The position numbers were made by a program, and so were the translations under genes. Source: SYIM01 sp964581825 (lineage in GTDB: Bacteria; Pseudomonadota; Gammaproteobacteria; Burkholderiales; Burkholderiaceae_E). Taken from it: a stretch of 18,971 nucleotides of DNA. The notes below the pieces were generated by a model. That model made no database searches and was not told where the DNA came from. It was given only the letters and a program-made list of their open reading frames with translations. Position 1 is the first letter of the stretch; every line of letters begins with the position of its first letter. The stretch is taken from positions 1 to 18,971 of the forward strand of contig CAZORB010000083.1 of NCBI GenBank assembly GCA_964581825.1, in the 5' to 3' direction. This document shows, piece by piece, positions 6,769 through 14,588 of this stretch.

Positions 6769-7902
6769 GTGGCCCGCGCCTACAACACCCGACTGGTCTC
6801 ACATATCGACTGCCACGGCGGCGGTCAGGCATGGGTCGACGGCACCACGCTCTATGTGTCGGCGATGCGTCCGCCTGACGGCACGTCTATTTACGACGTT
6901 GCGGACCCGCGCAATCCGAAGCTGCTCGCCACGCTGAAGGTCCCCATGGGCTGGCACTCGCACAAGGTGCGCGCGCAAAACGGTCTGATGATCGTGAACT
7001 ACGAAAAATTCCGAGAGGGTGCCGACGACTTTGGCGGCGGACTCGGAATTTTCGACGTCAGCAACCCTGCCAAGCCAAAGCTCATCACGCACTGGAAGGT
7101 CAGTAACAGTATTGGCGGCGGCGTGCACCGGTTCAGCTTCGATGGCCGCTATGCCTATATCTCTCCCACAGCAGAAGGCTACGTCGGCAACATCACCATG
7201 ATTCTTGACCTCGCCGATCCTGCACGTCCGCAGGAGGTTGGCCGTTGGTGGATTCCGGGCCAGCATATTGCGGGGGGCGAGCACTATCCCTGGGATAACT
7301 ATGCGCGGCCACGCTGCCACCATCCGCTTCGGCAGGGTGACCGGCTCTACGTGTCGTACTGGCATCACGGCTTCTACATTCTCGATATCGCCGACATGTC
7401 GCGGCCCAGGCTGATCGCGGGCATCAATCCCGGTCCGGCCGACCCACATCCTACGCATACGGCGCTGCCCATTCCTTTCCAGCTGAAAGGGCGCGACATC
7501 CTGGTGGTAGCCGATGAAGACGTGGCAAAGCTCAGACCCTCACCGCCCGCCTATACCTGGATCTACGACATCAGCGACGAAACGCAACCATTGCCCATCG
7601 CCACCTTCCAGGTCGATGGCATTGATCCTGATGGCGCGCCTCAGGAACAGATGACCGGCTGCCACCAGCCCTCTGAGCGCTTCAACGGCACGATCATCCC
7701 GTTTGCCTGGTTCGCCCAAGGGCTGCGACTGATCGACATAGCAGATCCGTTCCGCCCCAAAGAAGTGGGCTTTTATGAACCCGATCCCCCAGCGGGCTGC
7801 CGCCGCGCGTCGTCCAATGACGTCACGATCGATGACCGAGGCCTGGTGTATCTGATCGACCGGCAGCAGGGGCTCGACATTATTGAATGTTTCCCGAGGT
7901 AA
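6769..7902 (+). CDS. LVIVD-repeat beta-propeller protein
   Basis: A 377-residue protein built of repeats of the LVIVD type, each ending in a segment such as TSIYDVADPRNPKLLATL (39-56), LGIFDVSNPAKPKLITHW (92-109), YILDIADMSRPRLI (203-216) and RLIDIADPFRPKEVGFY (320-336). Seven such units fit a seven-bladed beta-propeller. There is no signal peptide, so it is probably cytoplasmic. Histidines recur at about the same point in successive units: H16, H63/H65, H120, H184/H185, H227/H230 and H299. That would place them around the central channel and suggests a metal site, as in other His-rich propeller enzymes. Activity is unknown. The start is a GTG at 6769, 7 bases after the bicupin stop; the first blade begins at once, so a later start is unlikely. 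Its place between the dioxygenase-like and RidA genes suggests a role in the same pathway. Confidence 0.8.
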   Translation: MARAYNTRLVSHIDCHGGGQAWVDGTTLYVSAMRPPDGTSIYDVADPRNPKLLATLKVPMGWHSHKVRAQNGLMIVNYEKFREGADDFGGGLGIFDVSNPAKPKLITHWKVSNSIGGGVHRFSFDGRYAYISPTAEGYVGNITMILDLADPARPQEVGRWWIPGQHIAGGEHYPWDNYARPRCHHPLRQGDRLYVSYWHHGFYILDIADMSRPRLIAGINPGPADPHPTHTALPIPFQLKGRDILVVADEDVAKLRPSPPAYTWIYDISDETQPLPIATFQVDGIDPDGAPQEQMTGCHQPSERFNGTIIPFAWFAQGLRLIDIADPFRPKEVGFYEPDPPAGCRRASSNDVTIDDRGLVYLIDRQQGLDIIECFPR

Positions 7903-7911
7903 ATCACTGCC

Positions 7912-8295
7912 ATGAGCGCCATTCAAACGTACGGAAAGAAGAACCCTAATCTGCCCTTTCACCCGGCGGTGCGCGCAGGCGACTTTGTGTTCCTGTCGGG
8001 CCAGGTTGCCAAGGACGAACATGGCAACATGGTGTCAGGCACCATCGAGCAGGAAACCCACGCCACGCTACTCGCCTGCCAAAGAATCCTGGCACTGGCT
8101 GGCTGCACCTTCGAGGACGTGGTGAAGGTGACCACGTTTCTGGAAGACGCACGCGACTTCGGCCGCTACAACGGTGTCTTCAAAGAGTATTTCCCCGAGG
8201 GCCGGCTGGCACGCACGACCGTCGAGGCGCGTGCCGTCATCAGCACCAAAATCGAGATCGAAATGGTGGCGTACAAACCGCTGCCGCCAGCCTGA
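7912..8295 (+). CDS. RidA-family enamine/imine deaminase
   Basis: A 127-residue protein of the YjgF/YER057c/UK114 (RidA) family, standard length; the family forms trimers. Recognisable parts are FVFLSGQVAKDEHGN (25-39), the central LALAGCTFEDVVKVTTFLED (60-79) and the C-terminal ARTTVEARAV (100-109) with R101, which matches the conserved arginine that holds the substrate carboxylate. E117 (IEIEMVAY) matches the conserved acid near the end. Members with this arginine hydrolyse reactive imines or enamines to keto acids and ammonia; pathway-specific relatives act as 2-aminomuconate deaminases. Being inside a catabolic gene run, 9 bases after the LVIVD stop, it may serve the pathway rather than general housekeeping, which would hint at an amino-bearing intermediate. 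That last point is inference. Confidence 0.92.
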   Translation: MSAIQTYGKKNPNLPFHPAVRAGDFVFLSGQVAKDEHGNMVSGTIEQETHATLLACQRILALAGCTFEDVVKVTTFLEDARDFGRYNGVFKEYFPEGRLARTTVEARAVISTKIEIEMVAYKPLPPA

Positions 8296-8349
8296 TCGCC
8301 ACGTTTTCACCCACTAGTGCGCCGCGTATATCGGCGAACGGAGATCCGC

Positions 8350-8949
8350 ATGTATCAACTGCTCGGCCGGGCCACTTCCGGCAACGTTCAAAAAGTGATG
8401 TTCCTGCTCGAAGAACTTGGCGTGTCCTACGAGCGCCAAGACTACGGTCGTCAGTTTGAGAACACCACCACCGCCGAATATCTGGCCATGACACCCACCG
8501 CCAAGGTGCCCACGCTAAAAGACGGCAACGTCTCGATCTGGGAGTCGCACTCGATCCTGCGATATGTCGCCGCCAAGGAAAAAGCGGTCAGCCTTTACCC
8601 CACCGATCTTGCAGCCCGCAGTCAGGTTGATCGATGGATGGACTGGACGCTCGCCTCGCTCAATCCCGTCTTCCTCGCCGGCTTTCGCGATGCTAAGAAG
8701 CCCGAGGCCGAGCGTGCGCCGGACACCGCCAAGAACCTCGCTGCGGAACTGAAGATCCTCGATGGTCAACTGGCCAAGACGCCCTGGATCGCGGGCGACG
8801 GCATGACGATCGCCGACATCGCGCTCGGGCCCGTGGTTCGACGCTGCGTGGCCTTTCCTTTCGGATTGCCACCCACGCCAGCCGTCGCAGCATGGCTCGA
8901 GCGATTGAACGCGCGTGCCGCCTTCCGTACCGCCACCGCAGCGGGCTGA
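8350..8949 (+). CDS. Glutathione S-transferase family protein
   Basis: A 199-residue cytosolic GST. The N-terminal thioredoxin-like domain starts MYQLLGRATSGNVQKVMFLL with Ser10 (or Thr9) in the position that activates glutathione. It continues with cis-proline P54 (TAKVPTL) and the Glu-Ser pair E65-S66 (IWESHSILRYV) that binds the gamma-glutamyl group. The all-helical C-terminal domain has the capping-box region GMTIADIALGP. The zeta-class SSCS-type motif of classical maleylpyruvate or maleylacetoacetate isomerases is absent; it looks closer to the beta/GTT2-like group. The start at 8350 is chosen for GGAG at 8340-8343, over an in-frame GTG at 8317. It lies 54 bases after the RidA gene, the largest gap in this run, with a small CGCCG/CGGCG hairpin (8320-8336) just before the ribosome binding site. 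A glutathione-dependent step such as isomerisation or thioether chemistry on a ring-cleavage product is plausible. Confidence 0.9.
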   Translation: MYQLLGRATSGNVQKVMFLLEELGVSYERQDYGRQFENTTTAEYLAMTPTAKVPTLKDGNVSIWESHSILRYVAAKEKAVSLYPTDLAARSQVDRWMDWTLASLNPVFLAGFRDAKKPEAERAPDTAKNLAAELKILDGQLAKTPWIAGDGMTIADIALGPVVRRCVAFPFGLPPTPAVAAWLERLNARAAFRTATAAG

Positions 8950-8962
8950 GCAGAGTCTCCGT

Positions 8963-10648
8963 ATGGGTGAGCGCGCCACTTATGACTACGTGATCGTCGG
9001 CGCCGGCTCGGCCGGCTGCGTACTCGCGAACCGCCTCACCGAAACACCCGGCGTACGGGTGCTGCTACTGGAAGCAGGCGACTGGGATCGCGACCCCTGG
9101 ATTCACATCCCGTTTGGCTGGGGCCGTATCCTCGGTAAGCGACTGCATGACTGGGGCTATTTCGCTGAGCCACAAGAGAACCTGAATGGCCGGGCGGTTG
9201 AATGCGCCCGGGGTCGCGTCATTGGCGGCTCGTCGTCGATCAACGCAATGGCCTGGGTCCGGGGTCATCGCGTCGACTACGACCGCTGGGCGGCATCGGG
9301 TCTGTCCGGTTGGTCCTATTCCGAGGTGCTGCCTTACTTCCGGCGTACGGAAAGCTGGGAGGGCGGCGAATCAGCCTGGCGTGGTGGAAGCGGTCCGGTT
9401 GCCGTGCGCGAGAACCGCTATGCCGACCCGTTGTTTGATGCCTTCTTTGAAGCGGCAACCAGCGCCGGACACCCAATCACCCCTGACTACAACGGCGCGC
9501 AGCAGGAGGGCTTCGGGCTCTTTCAGTGCTCGATCCGCGATAACCGACGGGCCAGTTCCTCAAGCGCCTACCTGCGACCTGCGCTCGATCGACCTGGCCT
9601 CGCGGTCAAGGTTCGAGCGCTTGCCTCGCGGGTGCTCTTTGATGGCCGACGCGCGGTAGGGATCGAATATCTGCAAGACGGTCAGACGCACTCGGTCTAT
9701 GCCGAGCGCGAGGTGCTACTGGCTGGCGGCGTGATCAACACGCCGCAGCTATTGATGCTGTCAGGCGTTGGCGCGCCCGACGATCTTCGCGAGCACGACA
9801 TCGCACTGCACACCGCACTTCCCGGGGTCGGGCGCAATCTGCAGGATCATGTGATGGCGCCCATTCCGTACCGGCGCCGTGAGCCCGGCCCGTTCCAGCA
9901 CAACATGCGTGCGGACCGAATCGTTCGGCATCTGTTCAGTGCGCATTTCTTAGGGCAAGGCTATGCCACGGACCTGCCAGCGCCGCTGACGGCGTTCCTG
10001 CGTACCTCCGAGGCCGAACCCGTGCCCAACGTTCAGCTGTTGTTTCATGGTGGACCGCTGAATGCCACACCATGGTTGCCGCCATTCAGGAAACCGTTCG
10101 AGGATGGCTTTTCCACAGTGGCCATCGTGCTGCGGCCGCATAGCCGGGGGCGGCTTGAGCTGGCTTCCAAAGACCCGCGTCAGCCAATTCGAATCCGACA
10201 GAATTTTTTAAGTGCCGACCACGACTGGCAAACGCTTCGGGCGGGTATTCGGCTGGCACGCAACCTTGGCGAACAGCCAGCTTTGGAGCGATTTGTCGCA
10301 GCTGAACGTGCGCCCGGCGCAGGTAAAACCAGCGATGCCGATCTGGACGCTCATATTCGTGCGGTCTCAATCACCGTTCATCACCCGCTTGGAACCTGCC
10401 GAATGGGCACTGAGAGCGACGCTGGCGCTGTGGTTGACCCGCATTGCCGAGTCTATGGCATTGAGGGTCTACGGGTCATTGATGCTTCCGTCATGCCCAG
10501 CCTGATCGGCGGCAACATCAATGCGGCGGTGATGATGATCGCTGAGAGAACCTCCGACCTGATTCGCGGCCAGCCGGTACTGGCCCCCGAACATCCTGGT
10601 CGCGTCACGGCTACGCAAAGCGGCCGCCCCCAACCCCAGACCGCCTGA
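8963..10648 (+). CDS. GMC-family FAD-dependent oxidoreductase
   Basis: A 561-residue flavoprotein of the glucose-methanol-choline oxidoreductase family, typical length for choline dehydrogenase-like members. The N-terminal FAD-binding motif is YVIVGAGSAGCVLANRL (9-25). GMC signature 1 is present as ARGRVIGGSSSINAMAWVRG and signature 2 as GGVINTPQLLMLSGVG. The catalytic His/Asn pair is H474 (VHHPLGTCRMG) and N518 (GGNINAAVMM). Their spacing of 44 residues equals that of H466 and N510 in choline oxidase. It should oxidise an alcohol to an aldehyde or ketone, passing electrons to a quinone or O2. No signal peptide is seen. The start at 8963 puts the FAD motif near the N-terminus as usual; the alternative upstream ATG at 8915 would overlap the GST gene. 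It lies 13 bases after the GST stop and 36 bases before the TRAP genes. The alcohol is unknown. Confidence 0.94.
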   Translation: MGERATYDYVIVGAGSAGCVLANRLTETPGVRVLLLEAGDWDRDPWIHIPFGWGRILGKRLHDWGYFAEPQENLNGRAVECARGRVIGGSSSINAMAWVRGHRVDYDRWAASGLSGWSYSEVLPYFRRTESWEGGESAWRGGSGPVAVRENRYADPLFDAFFEAATSAGHPITPDYNGAQQEGFGLFQCSIRDNRRASSSSAYLRPALDRPGLAVKVRALASRVLFDGRRAVGIEYLQDGQTHSVYAEREVLLAGGVINTPQLLMLSGVGAPDDLREHDIALHTALPGVGRNLQDHVMAPIPYRRREPGPFQHNMRADRIVRHLFSAHFLGQGYATDLPAPLTAFLRTSEAEPVPNVQLLFHGGPLNATPWLPPFRKPFEDGFSTVAIVLRPHSRGRLELASKDPRQPIRIRQNFLSADHDWQTLRAGIRLARNLGEQPALERFVAAERAPGAGKTSDADLDAHIRAVSITVHHPLGTCRMGTESDAGAVVDPHCRVYGIEGLRVIDASVMPSLIGGNINAAVMMIAERTSDLIRGQPVLAPEHPGRVTATQSGRPQPQTA

Positions 10649-10672
10649 CCCTGACAAAACGCCCACCCCGGC

Positions 10673-10678
10673 AAGGAG
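10673..10678 (+). promoter_or_regulatory. Ribosome binding site of the TRAP binding-protein gene
   Basis: AAGGAG lies 6 bases ahead of the ATG at 10685 and 3 bases ahead of the ATG at 10682. The spacing favours the second ATG. Confidence 0.65.
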
Positions 10679-10684
10679 AAGATG

Positions 10685-11680
10685 ATGAAATTGTTGCGTA
10701 CAAGCGCGCTCGCGCTGCTCGCCGCCACGCTGATTGCGCCTGCCCAGGCGCAAACCGTCACCATGAAGATGGCAAGCGCCACCATCAACGACGTGCAGCA
10801 TGAATGGCTGCGCCGCTTCGAGGCTGAACTGAAGCCCCGGGCAGGCGACCGAGTCAAGGTCGAGATCTATCCGGCCAGTCAGCTGGGTGCGATCCCTCGA
10901 ATGGTTGAAGGCGTTGTACTCGGCAATATCGAGGCGTTCGTCACCCCCACCTCGTTCCTGGTTGGAACCGAGGCCAAGTTCCAGGCGCTCGATGCGATCG
11001 GACTGTTCGAATCACCTGAGCACCTCGGGCGCGTGTTGGGCGATGCCAGCTATCGGCAACGCGCGCTGGCAATCGGCGAGGGCAAGGGCGTCAAAGGCAT
11101 TGGCGTGTTCTACAACAGCCCGGTTGTGGTCCTGTCGCGTAAGCCAATCCGAACGCTCGCCGACTTCAAGGGCCAGAAAATCCGCGTGTTCGCCACCCCG
11201 CTACAGATCGAACCCATGAAAGCGCTGGGGGCAACGCCGGTACCCATGGCCTTGAATGAGGTGCTGCCTGCGCTGCAAAGCGGTGCGATCGATGGTCTGC
11301 TTGCCGGCATCCCGGTGCTGACACCCATGAAGTTCTACGACGCAGCCAAGGCTGTCACCGAGATTCATCCCGGCATCGTGGTGTCCACCGTGGTCGTTAA
11401 TCGTAAATGGTTCCAGAGCCTGCCTGCTGACCTGCAAAAGGCGATCGATGAGGCTGGTGCTGCGGTCGACAAAGCCGCGTTCGGTTTTGCCTCGGACACA
11501 ATCAAGCGCGCCAACGACGGCTGGACTCAGAACGGAGGACAGCTGTTAAAACTGTCAGCGGCTGAGCAAACCAAAATGATGGCGGACCTGCGCAAGCTTG
11601 GCAGCGACCTTTTGTCGAAGAATCCCGCGGTACAGGCCGAGTACGACGCACTCGTACAGGTCGCCGACCGCCTCAAGTGA
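10685..11680 (+). CDS. dctP: TRAP transporter substrate-binding protein, DctP family
   Basis: A 331-residue periplasmic solute receptor of a TRAP transporter. The signal peptide MKLLRTSALALLAATLIAPA ends in an AQA cleavage site (residues 20-22). DctP features follow: WLRRFEAELKPRAGDRVKVE (41-60), YPASQLG (62-68) and DFKGQKIRVFATP (160-172), where R167 matches the arginine that binds the ligand carboxylate in this family. LPALQSGAIDGLL (194-206) follows. A carboxylate ligand, such as an organic or aromatic acid, is therefore likely but not identified. The adjacent ATG at 10682 is an equally possible start and adds only one Met. It is followed 10 bases later by the small and then the large membrane subunit genes, making a complete TRAP operon directly behind the GMC oxidoreductase gene. 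Confidence 0.93.
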   Translation: MKLLRTSALALLAATLIAPAQAQTVTMKMASATINDVQHEWLRRFEAELKPRAGDRVKVEIYPASQLGAIPRMVEGVVLGNIEAFVTPTSFLVGTEAKFQALDAIGLFESPEHLGRVLGDASYRQRALAIGEGKGVKGIGVFYNSPVVVLSRKPIRTLADFKGQKIRVFATPLQIEPMKALGATPVPMALNEVLPALQSGAIDGLLAGIPVLTPMKFYDAAKAVTEIHPGIVVSTVVVNRKWFQSLPADLQKAIDEAGAAVDKAAFGFASDTIKRANDGWTQNGGQLLKLSAAEQTKMMADLRKLGSDLLSKNPAVQAEYDALVQVADRLK

Positions 11681-11690
11681 AGCAAGCCTG

Positions 11691-12185
11691 ATGGAGCGCG
11701 CGCTCGAGCGCCTGGCCGACGCGTTGCTCACGGGCCTTGGCCTGCTGGTCATCGCCGCAGTCTGCCTCAATTTCGCCAATGTCGTAGGCCGCTATGTGTT
11801 TGGGCAGGCGATCTTCGGGGCAGACGAAATCCAGACCTACATGATGGTCTGGATGGCGTTCCTGGGCGCCGTGATCGTTGGGTGGCGCAATGCGCACCTG
11901 CGCATGGATGTTCTGGTGCGCGCGCTTCCTCATCCGCTCAAGGTCGCACTGCGAATCCTTGAATTAGCGCTGCTCGCTGCTACCACGGTGCTGGTCGCCG
12001 TGCAGTCCTGGAAGTTTGTCATCACCATGGCCGAGCTTGATCGGCGCAGTGACGCGGCTGATATCCCCATGGCGATTCCCCATGCAGCGGTAGCAATCGG
12101 CTTTACGCTGATCGCGGCCGGCGCGCTCTGGCATCTTGTTGCCAGGCGATGGAGCCCACCGCCTAGCGATCAGGATCCCACATGA
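11691..12185 (+). CDS. dctQ: TRAP transporter small membrane subunit, DctQ family
   Basis: A 164-residue inner-membrane protein with four hydrophobic segments: about residues 12-31, 45-66, 83-103 and 123-145. The family's conserved stretch ANVVGRYVFGQAIFGADEIQ (residues 26-45) and FLGAVIVGWRNAHLRMDVL (59-77) are clear. It partners the large DctM subunit and the periplasmic receptor for Na+-driven uptake. The start at 11691 is chosen because the first transmembrane helix begins just after it; the open frame upstream to 11598 runs through the receptor gene and is not real coding. Its stop overlaps the next start as ATGA, so it is translationally coupled to the large subunit. Confidence 0.92.
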   Translation: MERALERLADALLTGLGLLVIAAVCLNFANVVGRYVFGQAIFGADEIQTYMMVWMAFLGAVIVGWRNAHLRMDVLVRALPHPLKVALRILELALLAATTVLVAVQSWKFVITMAELDRRSDAADIPMAIPHAAVAIGFTLIAAGALWHLVARRWSPPPSDQDPT

Positions 12186-13456
12186 GCTTTGCGCTGGGGT
12201 TCCTGCCGATTGTGCTGCTCCTCGCGGGCTTTCCCATTTATCTGGTGCTGCTGTCATCGAGCGCGGTTGCGCTGGTGTTCTTTTCGAACACGCCGCTGAA
12301 CATCATCCATCAGACGATGTTCGGATCAATCGACGCGTTTGCCTTGCTTGCGGTGCCGTTCTTCATTTACGCCGGTGAACTGATGGGCCGTGGCAGCGTC
12401 GCGCAGCGCCTCGTCGATGCTGTTCAGGCGGGTGTGGGCAATGTTCGTGGCAGCCTTGGTGTAACCACCGTGGGCACCTCGGCCATCTTCGGCGCCATCT
12501 CAGGTGTCAGTGCAGCCACCGTTGCCACGGTGGGCAGAATCATGGTGCCGGCGATGCGCCGGGCCAAGTATCCTGAACATTTTTCGGCTGGGCTCATTAC
12601 CGCGGTGGGCGCCATCGACATCATCATTCCACCCAGCGTGCCGATGATCGTCTACGGCGTCGCTGCGCAGGAGAGTGTTCCCCGTCTGTATGCCGCCGGT
12701 ATTTTCCCGGGCCTCCTGATTGGACTGATGCTGGCGCTCTACGTGATCTGGTATGCGCGGCGCGCTGGGATACCCGGTGGTGCGCCATTCGAGGCGCGCC
12801 GCTTCTTTGGCGCGCTCCGCCGCGGGTTATGGGCGCTCGGCGCACCGGTCATCATTCTGGGTGGTATTTACGGCGGCGTGTTTTCGCCCACCGAGGCGGC
12901 TGCGGTCGCCTGCGTGTATGCAGCGCTGGTCACCAAGTTCATTTACCGCGAACTATCCTGGCGCGACATCATTCAGGCAGCCAGTCAAACCGCCTACTTC
13001 ACCGCACAGATATTGATCGTCGTCGCCTGCGCCAGCGTTTTCGCATGGCTGCTCACGGTCAATCAGGTACCCGCAGCATTGGTTGGATGGCTGCAGGCGC
13101 TTGAGCTTTCCACCTGGCAGGTGCTGCTTGCGCTCAACATCCTGCTACTACTGGTGGGGTGTTTCATTGATCCGTTATCGGCAATACTCATCCTTACTCC
13201 GCTATTGATGCCCATCGTGCAGTCCGCGGGTATTCATCCGGTGCACTTCGGCATTGTGCTCACGGTGAACCTCGCCATCGGACTTTTTCACCCGCCATTT
13301 GGCATCAATATCTTTGTGGCGCAATCGGTGCTTGGCCTGCCACTTAATGTGATCTATCGCGGCATCGTGCCCTTCCTGTTTATTTATCTGTTTGCTCTGG
13401 CGCTAATCACTTATCTGCCGGTTATTTCACTGGCCGGCATGCGTCTGTTCTTCTGA
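12182..13456 (+). CDS. dctM: TRAP transporter large membrane subunit, DctM family
   Basis: A 424-residue, highly hydrophobic inner-membrane protein of the length and pattern usual for DctM, with about a dozen membrane segments. Family-typical stretches are FALLAVPFFIYAGELMGRG, GTSAIFGAISGVSAATVATV, DIIIPPSVPMIVYGV and, near the C-terminus, NLAIGLFHPPFGINIFVAQS. It forms the Na+-coupled elevator channel of the TRAP system together with DctQ and takes its ligand from the DctP receptor. It is translationally coupled to DctQ by a 4-base overlap, and the next gene starts 23 bases after its stop. The set is complete and appears intact. Confidence 0.95.
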   Translation: MSFALGFLPIVLLLAGFPIYLVLLSSSAVALVFFSNTPLNIIHQTMFGSIDAFALLAVPFFIYAGELMGRGSVAQRLVDAVQAGVGNVRGSLGVTTVGTSAIFGAISGVSAATVATVGRIMVPAMRRAKYPEHFSAGLITAVGAIDIIIPPSVPMIVYGVAAQESVPRLYAAGIFPGLLIGLMLALYVIWYARRAGIPGGAPFEARRFFGALRRGLWALGAPVIILGGIYGGVFSPTEAAAVACVYAALVTKFIYRELSWRDIIQAASQTAYFTAQILIVVACASVFAWLLTVNQVPAALVGWLQALELSTWQVLLALNILLLLVGCFIDPLSAILILTPLLMPIVQSAGIHPVHFGIVLTVNLAIGLFHPPFGINIFVAQSVLGLPLNVIYRGIVPFLFIYLFALALITYLPVISLAGMRLFF

Positions 13457-13479
13457 ACCCTGTTCAAGCGGAGATCGTG

Positions 13480-14517
13480 ATGACTGAACATGATTCCAAG
13501 GTATTCGATTCGGTTGTCGTAAACCAGGCTTCGACGGGGCGCCGGGTAGCGCTGAAGGCCATCGCGTCGCTGGCGACCGCGGGCGGTATTGCCTCCATGA
13601 CTCAGCGCGCCCACGCGCAAGCCTGGCCCGCCCGCCCGGTACGCTGGGTGCTGCCCTCTGCTGCAGGATCAGCGCCCGACATCATTGCCCGCATGCTGTC
13701 GGATAAGTTATCTGCCGCATTAGGCCAGCAGGTCATCATCGACAACCGTCCGGGAGCCGCCGGCAACATCGCTGCGCAGACGGTGGCTCGATCAGCGCCT
13801 GATGGGTACAGTTTTCTGTTCGGTCAGGCATCCACGCTGGCGGTCAATCCGTATACCTTCAAGTCCACCGGTTTCGATGCTGATCGCGACTTCGCTGCAG
13901 TGATCAACATTGGCGTCAGCCCCTTCATGTTTGCCGTCACGCCATCGCTCAAGGCCGAGACGATGGCCGATCTGATCGCACTGGCCCGAGCCGAGCCCGG
14001 CAAGCTGTCGTTCGCAACCTCGGCCTCGCGCAACCTGTCTCATATCAGCGGCGAAATGCTGAAGGCCACCGCAGGCATCAACATGGTTCATGTGCCGTAC
14101 AAGGGTAGTCAGCAGGCAGCCGCTGATACCGTCGCTGGCCTGACCCACCTTTACATCGACAGCATCCCAGCCATGTCGAGCTACGCGCAGAGCGGGCGGC
14201 TGCGTGTCATCGGCGTCTCGGCGCGTACCCGTGTTCCGGGCTTCGAGGCCATCCCCACCATCAACGAGACCCTGCCAGGCTTTGAAGCGGTGGGCTGGTT
14301 CGCGCTGGTAGCGCCCGCAGGTACGCCCGCCGATATCATCGAGCGCACCAATCGCGAACTCAACGCGATCCTCGCCCAGCCTGAAGTCGGCCAGCGCATG
14401 CGCGGCTTTGGGATGTTCGACTTTGGCGGCAGTGCGGCCGATCTCGACCGATTCATGAAGGCCGAGCGCGCCAAGTGGGCCCGCGTGATGCGCGAGGCGC
14501 GAATCGAGCCCGAGTAA
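13480..14517 (+). CDS. Bug/TctC-family periplasmic binding protein (orphan)
   Basis: A 345-residue tripartite tricarboxylate-type solute receptor of the Bug family, which is strongly expanded in Burkholderiales. The family core is PVRWVLPSAAGSAPDIIARM (53-72), then GQQVIIDNRPGAAGN (82-96), MVHVPYKGSQQAAAD and LVAPAGTPADIIERTNRELN. The N-terminus is unusual: about 20 polar residues precede a twin-arginine (GRRVALKAIASLATAGG, 20-36) before the AHA cleavage site (44-46), so export may be by Tat. The start at 13480 is chosen for CGGAG at 13469-13473, 6 bases upstream, over a GTG at 13477; no later start codon exists before the hydrophobic core. No TctA or TctB membrane genes are present, as is common for orphan Bug proteins, which may borrow a distant transporter or act as sensors. 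It is 23 bases after the DctM gene, so probably in the same transcript. Confidence 0.93.
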   Translation: MTEHDSKVFDSVVVNQASTGRRVALKAIASLATAGGIASMTQRAHAQAWPARPVRWVLPSAAGSAPDIIARMLSDKLSAALGQQVIIDNRPGAAGNIAAQTVARSAPDGYSFLFGQASTLAVNPYTFKSTGFDADRDFAAVINIGVSPFMFAVTPSLKAETMADLIALARAEPGKLSFATSASRNLSHISGEMLKATAGINMVHVPYKGSQQAAADTVAGLTHLYIDSIPAMSSYAQSGRLRVIGVSARTRVPGFEAIPTINETLPGFEAVGWFALVAPAGTPADIIERTNRELNAILAQPEVGQRMRGFGMFDFGGSAADLDRFMKAERAKWARVMREARIEPE

Positions 14518-14588
14518 TCCAGTATCGAATCCCCCGCGCTCCATCAGGTAATATCGTCTGACTTCATAAAACTCCAGGGAGACGCGAC

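Noticed and set aside
6799..7458. A 219-codon open frame on the minus strand
   Set aside because: It is antisense to the LVIVD gene and its product looks like a shadow of the propeller repeats, not a protein.
8350..8949. Assigning the GST as maleylpyruvate isomerase because of the nearby gentisate dioxygenase-like gene
   Set aside because: The zeta-class SSCS-type active-site motif is absent and no fumarylpyruvate hydrolase is present.
11598..11690. Longer start for the small TRAP subunit
   Set aside because: The extension is the receptor gene read in another frame; the ATG at 11691 gives the normal DctQ N-terminus.
13792..14544. A 250-codon open frame on the minus strand
   Set aside because: It is antisense to the clearly coding Bug receptor gene, with no family motif and no ribosome binding site evidence.
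14518..14588. A promoter before the ABC binding-protein gene (GGTAATATC and CATAAAAC)
   Set aside because: AT-rich hexamers are present but I find no acceptable -35 element at normal spacing, so I do not claim a promoter.
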